From Hungatella effluvii (lineage in GTDB: Bacteria; Bacillota; Clostridia; Lachnospirales; Lachnospiraceae): a stretch of DNA of 64,000 bases. A program made the position numbers and the translations under genes. The notes beneath the pieces are model-generated. The model did not search any database and was not told the DNA's origin. It saw only the letters and a list, made by a program, of their open reading frames with translations. The stretch is from contig NZ_QJKD01000006.1 in NCBI RefSeq assembly GCF_003201875.1, forward strand, positions 124,001 through 188,000. The letters run 5' to 3'. Positions 16,577 to 24,336 of the stretch are shown here, one piece after another (the stretch's first letter is position 1; the number at the start of each line of letters is the position of its first letter).

Positions 16577-16777
16577 ACCATTCGGCAGAACATAATCAAG
16601 AAAGGACTGTGAAAATGCACAATCAATGACCTGAGGCTCATCTGACGGAAGGATCTCGTCAATAAAGCTCTTTTAAGTTTGCCTTATTCTCCCCATGATG
16701 GCAGCTTAGGAATGGCGCAGGTCATAGGGGGTTACCTCCGGTTTGATAAAGGATTTACATTCATGTCCAATATATCA
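16577..16777 (-). pseudogene. Gene debris with a tyrosine recombinase C-terminal scar
   Basis: On the minus strand at 16709-16750 the frame reads FIKPEVTPYDLRHS then TAA. This is the box II motif of tyrosine recombinases, with its Arg and His, but the partner residues and the catalytic Tyr do not follow. In the same frame past the stop, FIDEILPSDEPQVIDCAF continues protein-like for about 35 codons, but I do not recognise it. No start, no intact frame. Likely remains of a lost integrative element. Confidence 0.45.
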
Positions 16778-16812
16778 AAAAGAATTTTTTACTTCCTTAT
16801 TTTTCAGATCCT

Positions 16813-18036
16813 TTATAACTCTTTTGCCGTATCAAAGATGGCCTGAAGGCCCTCAGAGATTGTACCGGAGATTGGGTAGAGTATATAATTCAAGTCATGG
16901 TCATGCATCTCAAATTCAAGAAAGTGCAGGTTGGTTTTCCCGGCTGTCCGGAACGCTTCCGCGATTTCCCGGGATTGCTCCACTGGCACGTTTGCGTCGA
17001 TGGTTCCTTGAAAAATATAAATAGGCAGGGTGAGCTGTGGCATGGTCTCCCGGTTTGGCGGGATTTCTCTGTGTGCCTGGAACCATGCCGATGTCAGACG
17101 GACGCCATAATTCTCCTTCAGCCACGCATCATCTCCCCCATCGAAAGCCCGGAAAGTCTCGTCATGAGTATCTTTCAGCATTTGTTCAAAATCCTTCTGA
17201 TTAATCTCACCGTCGCTGTTGACATCCATTTCTTCAAAGGCACCGAACTGTGCTGTTACCTGAAATGGGTCGGCATCGTACTCTGCCTTCGTGACCGTAT
17301 CATCTCCATCGCTGTCCAGATATGCCCCGACGTTCACCATGCTGGATCCTCCTGTCAACTGCCACTCTAAAATGTCCGCCATCGTTTCGTTGCAATAGCC
17401 CGCAAGAAAAAGTGCGTCCACCTGAACCTCGCCACTGAGCGCCACCAACGGCGCGATCATAGTACCCTCGCTCCACCCGAGCAGGATCACTTTTGCGTTC
17501 TGCAGGCGGCTGTCTGTTTTCAGATCGCGGATGATCGCTTCCACGTCCTTAACTTGATTAAGTGGAAGATAAGACTGGTAGGCAGCTTCGTCAATTTCCG
17601 CAAAATAGGGAGCCTCGTTTCCAACCGTCACACCGCGGGTGTTATAGCTGAAATAGGCTATGCCTTCCTGCGTAAACTGCTCTGCAAACAGGTCATGGTA
17701 ATTGAACGTGATGTCACCCGTCTGGCGCTTGTTGTCATAGGTGTTTGGACCGGAACCATTGATATAGATTACCAGTTTATCCGCGGTCTCTCCCTCAGGT
17801 AGGCGCAGCTTGCCCTCAAACTTCAGCCCGTCATGGGCAGTGATCGTAATGATTTCCTCCTGTGTTTCTGACCGAGCCTGGGAGGACGGCTCCTCGCCAG
17901 TATCAACTGCAGAGGAGGGCTGGGAGCCTGTGTGTTCCTCCTTGTCTTCGGATGGAGCGCAGGCAGACAGCACCGCGCAAATACTACACGTCAACAGGAC
18001 TGTAATCGTCCTTTTTATCGCAATTTTCATAAACAT
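16813..18036 (-). CDS. Lipoprotein alpha/beta hydrolase with inserted EF-hand-like loops
   Basis: 407 residues. A lipoprotein signal ends at ICAVLSAC (Cys near 26), followed by a Ser/Glu-rich linker. The hydrolase fold begins near 62 (ITITAHDGLKFEGKL); nucleophile Ser is in LLGWSEGTM, the acid probably Asp in FQGTIDANVPV, and the His in MHDHDLNY. Between strands, two Ca-binding-type loops occur: DSDGDDTVTKAEYD and DVNSDGEINQKDFE, about 20 residues apart, as in a dockerin or EF-hand pair. Placed between the nucleophile and the acid, they could make activity Ca-dependent. Substrate unknown. The ATG at 18036 has AGAAGGG close by; 18030 is the alternative. Confidence 0.85.
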   Translation of the reverse strand: MFMKIAIKRTITVLLTCSICAVLSACAPSEDKEEHTGSQPSSAVDTGEEPSSQARSETQEEIITITAHDGLKFEGKLRLPEGETADKLVIYINGSGPNTYDNKRQTGDITFNYHDLFAEQFTQEGIAYFSYNTRGVTVGNEAPYFAEIDEAAYQSYLPLNQVKDVEAIIRDLKTDSRLQNAKVILLGWSEGTMIAPLVALSGEVQVDALFLAGYCNETMADILEWQLTGGSSMVNVGAYLDSDGDDTVTKAEYDADPFQVTAQFGAFEEMDVNSDGEINQKDFEQMLKDTHDETFRAFDGGDDAWLKENYGVRLTSAWFQAHREIPPNRETMPQLTLPIYIFQGTIDANVPVEQSREIAEAFRTAGKTNLHFLEFEMHDHDLNYILYPISGTISEGLQAIFDTAKEL

Positions 18037-18112
18037 TTCGCCCTTCTCTGTTTTTTATCTCTACAAATGCTAATTTATCGCTGGATTCATTATACTTCAT
18101 TTCTACATATAA

Positions 18113-18341
18113 TTATAGTGTAATTTTGTAAAACTGGCTGGCCAAGAACACCATACATTGCAATCTGTTCTCGGTCAGCTGCCTCCTGATTTTATTATCC
18201 TGCAGCTGTTTTTCTGCCAGTGCCTTTGCCCGGTAATAAGACCCGTCAAACGTCAAAAGACGGAAGGAATCCAATATTCACGCTGTTGACATACCGGTCT
18301 AAATCCAGAGCATAAAGAAGCGTCGTTATTTGACAATGTTC
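18113..18341 (-). pseudogene. Decayed gene fragment in the 18.0-18.4 kb gap
   Basis: The minus strand reads ITTLLYALDLDRYVNSVN in one frame and, after a shift near 18270, DSFRLLTFDGSYYRAKALA and on to a stop at 18113. Both parts look protein-like (balanced, amphipathic) and lie end to end, so one frameshifted gene remnant is likely. I do not recognise the family. The rest of the 18037-18456 gap holds upstream sequence of the two divergent lipoprotein genes, including a TATAAT at 18089-18094 (minus) and TTGACA at 18330-18335 (plus) as weak promoter candidates. Confidence 0.35.
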
Positions 18342-18456
18342 TTAAGAGATTATTAATTGAAAATCCCCCTCTGGTATGATAGGGTAATATTGAACTTTAC
18401 AGCCGATTCCAAAGAATCAAAATCCTATCATGAAAAGAAAGCAAGGGGATTCCATT

Positions 18457-19857
18457 ATGATAAAACCACTGAACCTTTTCGTTCCTGCTGCCCTGGCGGC
18501 CGTCATGCTGTCAACTGTTTCCTGTGCAAAAGCGCCGCTTTCCATCGGCAGTGAATCCGCCTCTTCTTCTCCTCCTGCTGCCGTTCCTGACATGCCCCTT
18601 GGAACGGAACCTGTCCAGAATCTCAGTCCGCTGGAGGAATACCTTTCCCTCGTTGAAAGCTATATTGACGATGTCATATTCCGGACAGCAGACGAAGAAG
18701 ATGTAAAACAACTATCGGACAAGCTTCAAGGGCATTATGAGATCACCGGGCGGACAGACGGCGGCGGACTGGAATATTATGTGGCTGTCAGACGCGAGGA
18801 TGCTCCGGTATATGACGACTACGATTCACTGAATGTGGGTGAGCTCGATGCCCAGCTTTATGTAGGTTATTATGACCAAAATTCCGATCCTGTCGTCCTC
18901 TATGAGCTGGGAGGCTACTCCCTGCTGGACATGCCTTTTGGTTATGACACCGGACTGGACAGCTTCTGTTTTGGAAAATACGATGCTGATGCCTTGACAG
19001 AGAACCCATCCTTTCTCTATGCATTCAGCCATTCCGGCAGAGATATGCTTGATTTCATGAAGAGCAGGCCGGAACTGTCCTTTTACCAGGAAGGACAGTC
19101 TTATATCCAGTTTTATTATCAGGATGAGAGCACGATAAAATTTTATTCTGAGCCATATACCTGCAGCATCGCCCTTACCGGCGCGGAGCAGGAAGAACTC
19201 CGCCAAAAACTGGAGACTTCTAAGACCGAAGAAGGCATCAGGAGTTTCCAGGAAGCCATGACTTTTATGCGTAAAAAGGGCGGTACAAAAGACGGAATCT
19301 ACTCCACAGGTGCCTCCCTGCTGCTCGACGGCCGCCGCTATAAGAGCTTCGGTAATTCTGAGTTTCCAGGATATCTGATGATTTTAGATGAGGAAACGGG
19401 TGATCTTCTCTCTCTCGAATATAACGAGGATATCTGCCAGTTCCTCAGGGAAAAAGTGAAGGCGGCCATCGGTTTGGATTATGGATATGTGGATTCCGGC
19501 TGGTTTAAGACGCCGCTCAAGAGCGCTTCCATTGCATTTCCGGAATATATGGGGATAAGCGGCGCCGAAGAGGCCCAGCTGAGAACACAGACTATAGAAG
19601 ACAGGACTAAGCTGGAGGCCCTTGAAAAGCTTATGGATCAGGCGCTGAACAACGGAGAAGTCTACGGATTTTCCGCCTGCCCTTACGTTGCCCCTATTGA
19701 TTTTGTCCGGGAGGACGGCGAGACACTGCGTATATTCGTTGCCACAGATTCCTGTGATTCCATGGCCTATGAGGGCCGGATCAGCTTCGAATACGGCAGG
19801 CAGGCCGATTTGGCAGCCATCTTTGATGAGGCGATGGTGAAACGGCTGGAGGAATAG
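18457..19857 (+). CDS. Predicted lipoprotein of unknown function
   Basis: 466 residues from the ATG at 18457 (AAGGGG 7 bases upstream; nine extra codons before it include the Shine-Dalgarno). A signal peptide ends in the lipobox LSTVSC, so the mature protein starts at Cys near 23 and is tethered outside the membrane. A Ser/Pro-rich linker follows. The remainder is acidic, with many Tyr and Gly, and I see no enzyme motif. The middle part (about 270-340) and end resemble each other only loosely. It converges with the acyltransferase gene. Function unknown. Confidence 0.82.
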   Translation: MIKPLNLFVPAALAAVMLSTVSCAKAPLSIGSESASSSPPAAVPDMPLGTEPVQNLSPLEEYLSLVESYIDDVIFRTADEEDVKQLSDKLQGHYEITGRTDGGGLEYYVAVRREDAPVYDDYDSLNVGELDAQLYVGYYDQNSDPVVLYELGGYSLLDMPFGYDTGLDSFCFGKYDADALTENPSFLYAFSHSGRDMLDFMKSRPELSFYQEGQSYIQFYYQDESTIKFYSEPYTCSIALTGAEQEELRQKLETSKTEEGIRSFQEAMTFMRKKGGTKDGIYSTGASLLLDGRRYKSFGNSEFPGYLMILDEETGDLLSLEYNEDICQFLREKVKAAIGLDYGYVDSGWFKTPLKSASIAFPEYMGISGAEEAQLRTQTIEDRTKLEALEKLMDQALNNGEVYGFSACPYVAPIDFVREDGETLRIFVATDSCDSMAYEGRISFEYGRQADLAAIFDEAMVKRLEE

Positions 19858-19881
19858 AACATGATTATGCTGTCTATTTCG

Positions 19882-21180
19882 TTATTCTGCCAACCATGCC
19901 AATAACTCTGATTTCACCTGTTCCAAAATCTGTTGTCCAATGATATCGTCTCCTGCACTTCCTGTTAAGGTACAGTTGAATGTGCATACATCCCGAAATG
20001 TACTAATTGTCAATTGAAAATCTGGTGGAAGCCGAAATGTACCTGCTAAAGAGCAGCTTACAACATCGCTGTTTTCAAAATAAAGTCTGTTGTGATCTAC
20101 AATGCCCATATTCGTGTATGAAACAGGAAGTACGCGGTAAGCTGCTTTGACTGTGCAAGACAGTACAGGGCGAAAAACCTTGTTAAATACACAATGCAGT
20201 GGTCTTATTCCCGCAAAGCAGCGGTACCCTGCCTTTTGAAGTGTCATTTCAAGATGAACCTGCACTAACGTCGTATAAAATGTGTGCTGAGGCATAAATT
20301 CAACGGTTAATCTCTTGTAGATTCCAGTCATATTAGCTATGGTTAAATGGTCAGGCTCTGATTGAAACCTGCGCAGATCAGCCGGACAAGGAATGACAAC
20401 CTTATTGATATGTTGGAGACGGGCAATCACGCGAACATAGGCCGTCATAAAAACATCGTTGAGGCTTACACCGCATTTTTTTGCTTTCGCCTGAAGTGCT
20501 GTCAGATCATCGGACGTAATGCTGCAGTTTAACCAGAAATAGTTCTTCCCATTTGAAACAGGCCGCAATGGCGGAACGGCGTTATAGCGCCCTCTCCTGG
20601 TCTGCACGGTTGGCGGCTGAACATGAATATTTTTCAAGAGAGGGGCAATCTCTCTCTTGTTTTGTAAATGAACAGCTGGAGACTTGCCGTTATATAAAAA
20701 GGCCAAAAGGTACAGATATTGTAAAAATCCATTGCCATCCGTTAGTATGTGGCTCATTCCAATCAGAACCGTATCTTTTCGCTCTTCTCTATAAATGGTA
20801 ATTCGAAGCTGGGGGCGCTGACTTAAATCCCATCGCAGAGCTTCCACCAGATCGGCTTCCACCAGATCGTATTGTTTGATGATAACTGTATGATCCGCAG
20901 TAAAACCTTGATTGACAAAGCACCCGCGCCTGAAATCGTAAGAATATAGAACCTCCGGTACGATTTTGCTGGATAAGTGTATCGCGTTTTTTAGGCGGGC
21001 TGTATCGAGATTTCCCATTGTTTCCATGCGGCAATACAGCAAGGGATATACCTGGTTCCTATGGGTGGCTTCTACGAAATCCATACATTCACATTTTGTG
21101 ATGTTGTTACTTCCTTTCCCTGTCTTCCTGCGGCAAAAGCCGATGACGATCTTTTTTTGATTTTGAGTTTGCTTATCCAT
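19882..21180 (-). CDS. Condensation-domain-like acyltransferase
   Basis: 432 residues. The fold is that of chloramphenicol acetyltransferase/condensation enzymes: the active-site motif HxxxDG occurs as MSHILTDGNGFLQYL near residue 148, followed by a Pro-rich linker and a second lobe with VSLNDVFMTAYVRVIAR and PADLRRF. The DFGWG-like second motif is not obvious. Such stand-alone proteins transfer acyl groups to alcohols or amines. GGAG lies 9 bases before the ATG. It follows the DUF4097 lipoprotein gene by 39 bases and is probably in the same TetR-controlled unit. Substrate unknown. Confidence 0.75.
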   Translation of the reverse strand: MDKQTQNQKKIVIGFCRRKTGKGSNNITKCECMDFVEATHRNQVYPLLYCRMETMGNLDTARLKNAIHLSSKIVPEVLYSYDFRRGCFVNQGFTADHTVIIKQYDLVEADLVEALRWDLSQRPQLRITIYREERKDTVLIGMSHILTDGNGFLQYLYLLAFLYNGKSPAVHLQNKREIAPLLKNIHVQPPTVQTRRGRYNAVPPLRPVSNGKNYFWLNCSITSDDLTALQAKAKKCGVSLNDVFMTAYVRVIARLQHINKVVIPCPADLRRFQSEPDHLTIANMTGIYKRLTVEFMPQHTFYTTLVQVHLEMTLQKAGYRCFAGIRPLHCVFNKVFRPVLSCTVKAAYRVLPVSYTNMGIVDHNRLYFENSDVVSCSLAGTFRLPPDFQLTISTFRDVCTFNCTLTGSAGDDIIGQQILEQVKSELLAWLAE

Positions 21181-21219
21181 TCGTTTGATCTCCGTTTTCT
21201 TCGCATGATCTCTGTCTTT

Positions 21220-22125
21220 TTATTTTGTCACATTGATGTCCCCATTCTTTGTTTCCAATCCTATTTTTACGTCAGCATCATTGCCAATCGTTCCCCCAGC
21301 TGTTTTTTCAGTAATGGATAACAGTTCCGGAAAGGACGTTTGGGTAGTGCCGTTTTGGGTTTTGGCGGTAAACGCAAAATGCAGGCTATCTGGAATTACC
21401 AGCGTAATGCTGCCGTTTTTGGTGTATGCGGATAGGTCGCCGGTTACTTCCGCAAAAGTAAGCTTTAAGCTCCCATCTCCTGTTACTTTAAAGTTTCCAG
21501 AGCCAACGCCTTCGTCCACTGTCAAATCTCCGCCTTTCGATTTGTATTCAATCATGCCGGTTATGGAATCCAGCCGTGTATCTGCATTGGTAGTATCAAT
21601 TGTACAAACTTGCGCGGAAATATTTTTTGCCGTCAGCTTTCCTCCGGTGCTTTTAAAAACAATTTTGTCAGCGGTAAGGTTGGAAACTTCAAGTTCGCCG
21701 TTGGTCGTATCGGCGTGGAAACTGTCTAATGTCAGGGCAACACCGGATAAAATGTTTCCGTTCGTTGTATGAATGGAAAGGCTGTCCTGATAGGCCTCCG
21801 GCAAATAAAGCTCCATATAGGAATGCACGCCGTTCCCGATGGGACGCGCGCCCTCGGATATGGTTAGTACGCCTCCCACTAAATCTATTTTGGCGAAATA
21901 CGATTTTTGGGTTTTATCCATATACTCCACAACAACAATTTTGTCAGAATTACACTCTTTCATGGTCACGCTTTCCCCATCATAATCGACCATAATTGAC
22001 TTCACATCGGTAAGTGAAAACTCTTTCGTTTGGGTGGGACCCTGCGAGCTGGAACAGCCGCCGGATAATGCAGTAAGACACAGAAGACTTGCCAGTGCGG
22101 CAGCGATTTGCGTTTTTGAAAACAT
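21220..22125 (-). CDS. DUF4097-type beta-helical lipoprotein
   Basis: 301 residues from the ATG at 22125 (AGGAGG 7 bases upstream; the longer frame reads through the operator). A lipobox LSGGC gives a lipid-anchored exported protein. The mature part is made of repeated short strands with Thr-Asn-Gly and Lys-Gly-Gly turns (TTNGNILSG, TTNGELEV, STGGKLTA, SKGGDLTV, TKNGSITL, TQNGTTQT, TKNGDINV), the DUF4097 beta-helix pattern. Proteins of this type often accompany envelope-stress regulators. A TetR-type operator overlaps its promoter, linking it to the regulator encoded just upstream. Confidence 0.85.
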   Translation of the reverse strand: MFSKTQIAAALASLLCLTALSGGCSSSQGPTQTKEFSLTDVKSIMVDYDGESVTMKECNSDKIVVVEYMDKTQKSYFAKIDLVGGVLTISEGARPIGNGVHSYMELYLPEAYQDSLSIHTTNGNILSGVALTLDSFHADTTNGELEVSNLTADKIVFKSTGGKLTAKNISAQVCTIDTTNADTRLDSITGMIEYKSKGGDLTVDEGVGSGNFKVTGDGSLKLTFAEVTGDLSAYTKNGSITLVIPDSLHFAFTAKTQNGTTQTSFPELLSITEKTAGGTIGNDADVKIGLETKNGDINVTK

Positions 22126-22141
22126 ATTAATTCCTCCTATA

Positions 22142-22161
22142 ATTGAATGGTTCATTTAATA
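22142..22161 (-). promoter_or_regulatory. TetR-regulator operator copy at the DUF4097 gene
   Basis: Plus-strand sequence ATTGAATGGTTCATTTAATA matches the site before tetR (22890-22909) in nearly all positions: TTGAA-YK-GTTCATT-Y-AAT. It lies 17 bases upstream of the DUF4097 start. An 8-bp-stem hairpin (ATACGGGG with CCCCGTAT, 22176-22201) separates it from the tetR stop; it has no T run on either strand, so it is not a clear terminator. Confidence 0.65.
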
Positions 22162-22208
22162 ATATGGGTATTTTTATACGGGGTCTCTCTGCGCCCCGTA
22201 TAAATGAT

Positions 22209-22874
22209 TTATTTCTTGTAGGCATATAAAAGATTATCCATACAAATCTCTTTTGCCACAGAAACAGGAATGTTCTTTTGCGTTTCAAATGCATCGTTCT
22301 GGACGTGCATGCCCCACCAGGCCAAGGTTTCGACAATTTGTTGCGCAGTCAGCTCCGGGTATTTAACCGCCCGCATTTCTCCGATGTGAATATAGATCTT
22401 GACGTAGCTTAAAATATTATCAAAAAAACTTTTACGGTATCTTTGATAGTAGTCTCCCAATACGCCCATATCGTTTATGTTTTTTTCTAACACGAGACAG
22501 TCGGTTCCATATCGCGCTATTGTATCAAAAGCGTCAGAAATCATTTGTTCAAATAAATATCCGTCGGCTTCTCTTGATAACGGTTCGCTGAATTTTGCGT
22601 GGCTTTCATTCAGGACCGTAATAATTTCTTCGGACAGCCTCTCAAAAAACCGTTCATCAATCGGATATTGAAATTCCTGCTGTATAAAATCAGGGTCAAT
22701 GGTACATTTCAAAATAAAGTCCAAGATGTCCTTTTTCCCCTTAAAATATACATACAGCATACCTGTTGATAAACCGATCTCCTTAGCGATATCTTTCATT
22801 TGAGTTCTCATATATCCCTTGTTGATAAACAAAGAACTTGCGGCTTCATAGATTGTCTGCAGTCTGTTCTCCAC
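22209..22874 (-). CDS. TetR/AcrR-family transcriptional regulator
   Basis: 221 residues starting at a GTG (22874) that has AAAGGAGGG 6 bases upstream; the open frame extends 11 codons further but those lie over the operator. The N-terminal helix-turn-helix reads AASSLFINKGYMRTQMKDI and GLSTGMLYVYFKGKKDILD, typical of TetR. The C-terminal ligand domain is variable and includes two Trp near ALAWWGMH. It probably represses itself and the following DUF4097-acyltransferase genes through a shared palindromic site. Ligand unknown. Confidence 0.92.
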   Translation of the reverse strand: MENRLQTIYEAASSLFINKGYMRTQMKDIAKEIGLSTGMLYVYFKGKKDILDFILKCTIDPDFIQQEFQYPIDERFFERLSEEIITVLNESHAKFSEPLSREADGYLFEQMISDAFDTIARYGTDCLVLEKNINDMGVLGDYYQRYRKSFFDNILSYVKIYIHIGEMRAVKYPELTAQQIVETLAWWGMHVQNDAFETQKNIPVSVAKEICMDNLLYAYKK

Positions 22875-22889
22875 GGGTGCCCTCCTTTT

Positions 22890-22939
22890 ATTGAACTGTT
22901 CATTCAATTACAGTATACACTGCTCATTAGAAATGTCAA
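22890..22939 (-). promoter_or_regulatory. tetR promoter and operator
   Basis: On the minus strand, TTGACA (22934-22939), 16 bases and TATACT (22912-22917) form a strong promoter. Right after it is TTGAATGAACAGTTCAA (22891-22907), an imperfect palindrome with TTGAA/TTCAA arms. A near copy occurs upstream of the DUF4097 gene. The promoter overlaps the last codons of the open frame 22908-23414. Confidence 0.72.
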
Positions 22940-23414
22940 GTGTACCAGATGTCAATCGCGAAAATTTCCTTTTGTTGTTCTGCTCTTCCGCAATGCATTC
23001 CTGTATGATCGTATTCTGGCTTTCTATTCTTTCTTTCAGGGAACAGCGCAGGAGATGGTTATTCTGTAGAGCAGCGGACACCTCCTCACGGGCATCCGTT
23101 TTGTCTGTCGAGCAAACCAACTGATCGGATATGGGACGGACTGGTTTGTCAAGGCTGGAAAGTGTCGTATGGAAAAGCTTAATATTACGTTCAATCACCA
23201 TGAGTTCGCAGTTCATAGCCATTCTTCTGCTTTCTGCTTCTGCTTTTCGCGAACGGGTATCTATGAACTGGCGGTCAGACGGCTGAGCTACCGGCACCTC
23301 TCCGATCAGCTTCTGAAGCTCGGTGATCCGCCGATTCTGAACAGCGCGCCGCTGCCCCGGTGGGCGCCCCGAAATCCAGCCGCGGTTCTGAGGGCTAAAA
23401 GTATGGATAGACAT
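22908..23414 (-). CDS. Hypothetical protein, doubtful
   Basis: Open frame of 168 residues from the ATG at 23414. Contains a charged, helical middle (RITELQKLIGEV, RSRKAEAESRRMAMNC) and a coiled-coil-like end. I do not recognise it. Against it: no clear Shine-Dalgarno, its start overlaps the end of the TIGR03943 gene by 20 bases, and its last residues are encoded by the tetR promoter. It may be a remnant of a longer gene or a chance frame, though its composition is more protein-like than most antisense frames here. Confidence 0.35.
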   Translation of the reverse strand: MSIHTFSPQNRGWISGRPPGQRRAVQNRRITELQKLIGEVPVAQPSDRQFIDTRSRKAEAESRRMAMNCELMVIERNIKLFHTTLSSLDKPVRPISDQLVCSTDKTDAREEVSAALQNNHLLRCSLKERIESQNTIIQECIAEEQNNKRKFSRLTSGTLDISNEQCIL

Positions 23415-24336
23415 ACTCTGTTGCCGGCTTCTCCGCTTTGTCAATACTCTGTGCTTTCAGCATCAGGGTCTGGCCGTCCGCGCTGGCTTCGAGCGTTCCT
23501 TTTACGACCACCCAGTCGTCCTCCTTAAAATCCAAAATTCCGCTGCAGTCTACCAGGAAGCCGATCGGTGATAAATCTGCCGCGCAGCACCACATAGACA
23601 GGCGAACCAAAGCGAAATCACTGATTTTTTCTATCTCAGGGTCTTTATATATAAATCCTTTCATCACAACGGTGTAGCCCTCATACTTTTCGTAGAAGGA
23701 ACTCAGCTCATACATCCAGGTATAGTAATCTTCGTCTGCGATTGTGATGGTTTTTGTATCCTCGTCCAAACCGTTTAAGTCGTACCAGGGACTTTCGTCT
23801 TCGCTGGCGGTTATTTCATCGGCTGCTTCATCAGCGATTCCTTCCGTGATTCCCTCCGGGGATCCTGTGTTTTTTGTGGCTGTTCTGTTTTCAGACGGTG
23901 TATCGGTTTCTAAAGCTTCCTGGCTGTCTGCCATGAAATCCTTTTTTTCACTTGGCGTCGTCTTATTTCCTCTGGCAGACAGAATCCCGCTGCCATTTCC
24001 TGCTGCCAGCGAGATCCCGGAACCGTCGTAATTTTGAATCATACTGCTTCCTCCTGGTGCAGCAGGACGGACGGCGAGCAGCAGAATCGGTATAATAAAA
24101 ACGAAGGAGCGTGACAGGTTTGCCTTGTACTGCGGTGTCAGCAGGTTCCTTCCCTCCAATACAGTCCAGAGAAGCATCAGAGCCGACATTCCGTAGAGGT
24201 ACGGCTTCATTCTCGGCGTCACATAGTTCAGATACTCGCCCGAGTATGTCAAACGAAAAAGCAGATATCCAAAAATCAGATAGCAGCAGCATTCCGTCAG
24301 CACCTGGAGATTCCAGCCTTTTCCTTTCAGCATCAT
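23395..24336 (-). CDS. TIGR03943 / DUF1980 membrane protein (YcgQ-type permease partner)
   Basis: 313 residues from the ATG at 24336, which overlaps the permease stop as ATGA and has GGAGG 9 bases upstream. Two to three N-terminal membrane segments (about 10-90) are followed by a long Ser/Thr/Glu-rich extracellular linker and a C-terminal OB-like domain with TVVMKGFIYKDPE, VRLSMWCCAADLSPIGF (WCCAAD) and DDWVVVKGTLE. TIGR03943 proteins are encoded with DUF318 permeases (YcgQ/YcgR pair) in metal-related loci. Last gene of the zinc operon. Confidence 0.9.
   Translation of the reverse strand: MMLKGKGWNLQVLTECCCYLIFGYLLFRLTYSGEYLNYVTPRMKPYLYGMSALMLLWTVLEGRNLLTPQYKANLSRSFVFIIPILLLAVRPAAPGGSSMIQNYDGSGISLAAGNGSGILSARGNKTTPSEKKDFMADSQEALETDTPSENRTATKNTGSPEGITEGIADEAADEITASEDESPWYDLNGLDEDTKTITIADEDYYTWMYELSSFYEKYEGYTVVMKGFIYKDPEIEKISDFALVRLSMWCCAADLSPIGFLVDCSGILDFKEDDWVVVKGTLEASADGQTLMLKAQSIDKAEKPATEYVYPYF

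Noticed and set aside
22176..22201. Terminator of tetR
   Set aside because: An 8-bp GC-rich hairpin is present but neither strand has a T run after it; kept only as a hairpin note.
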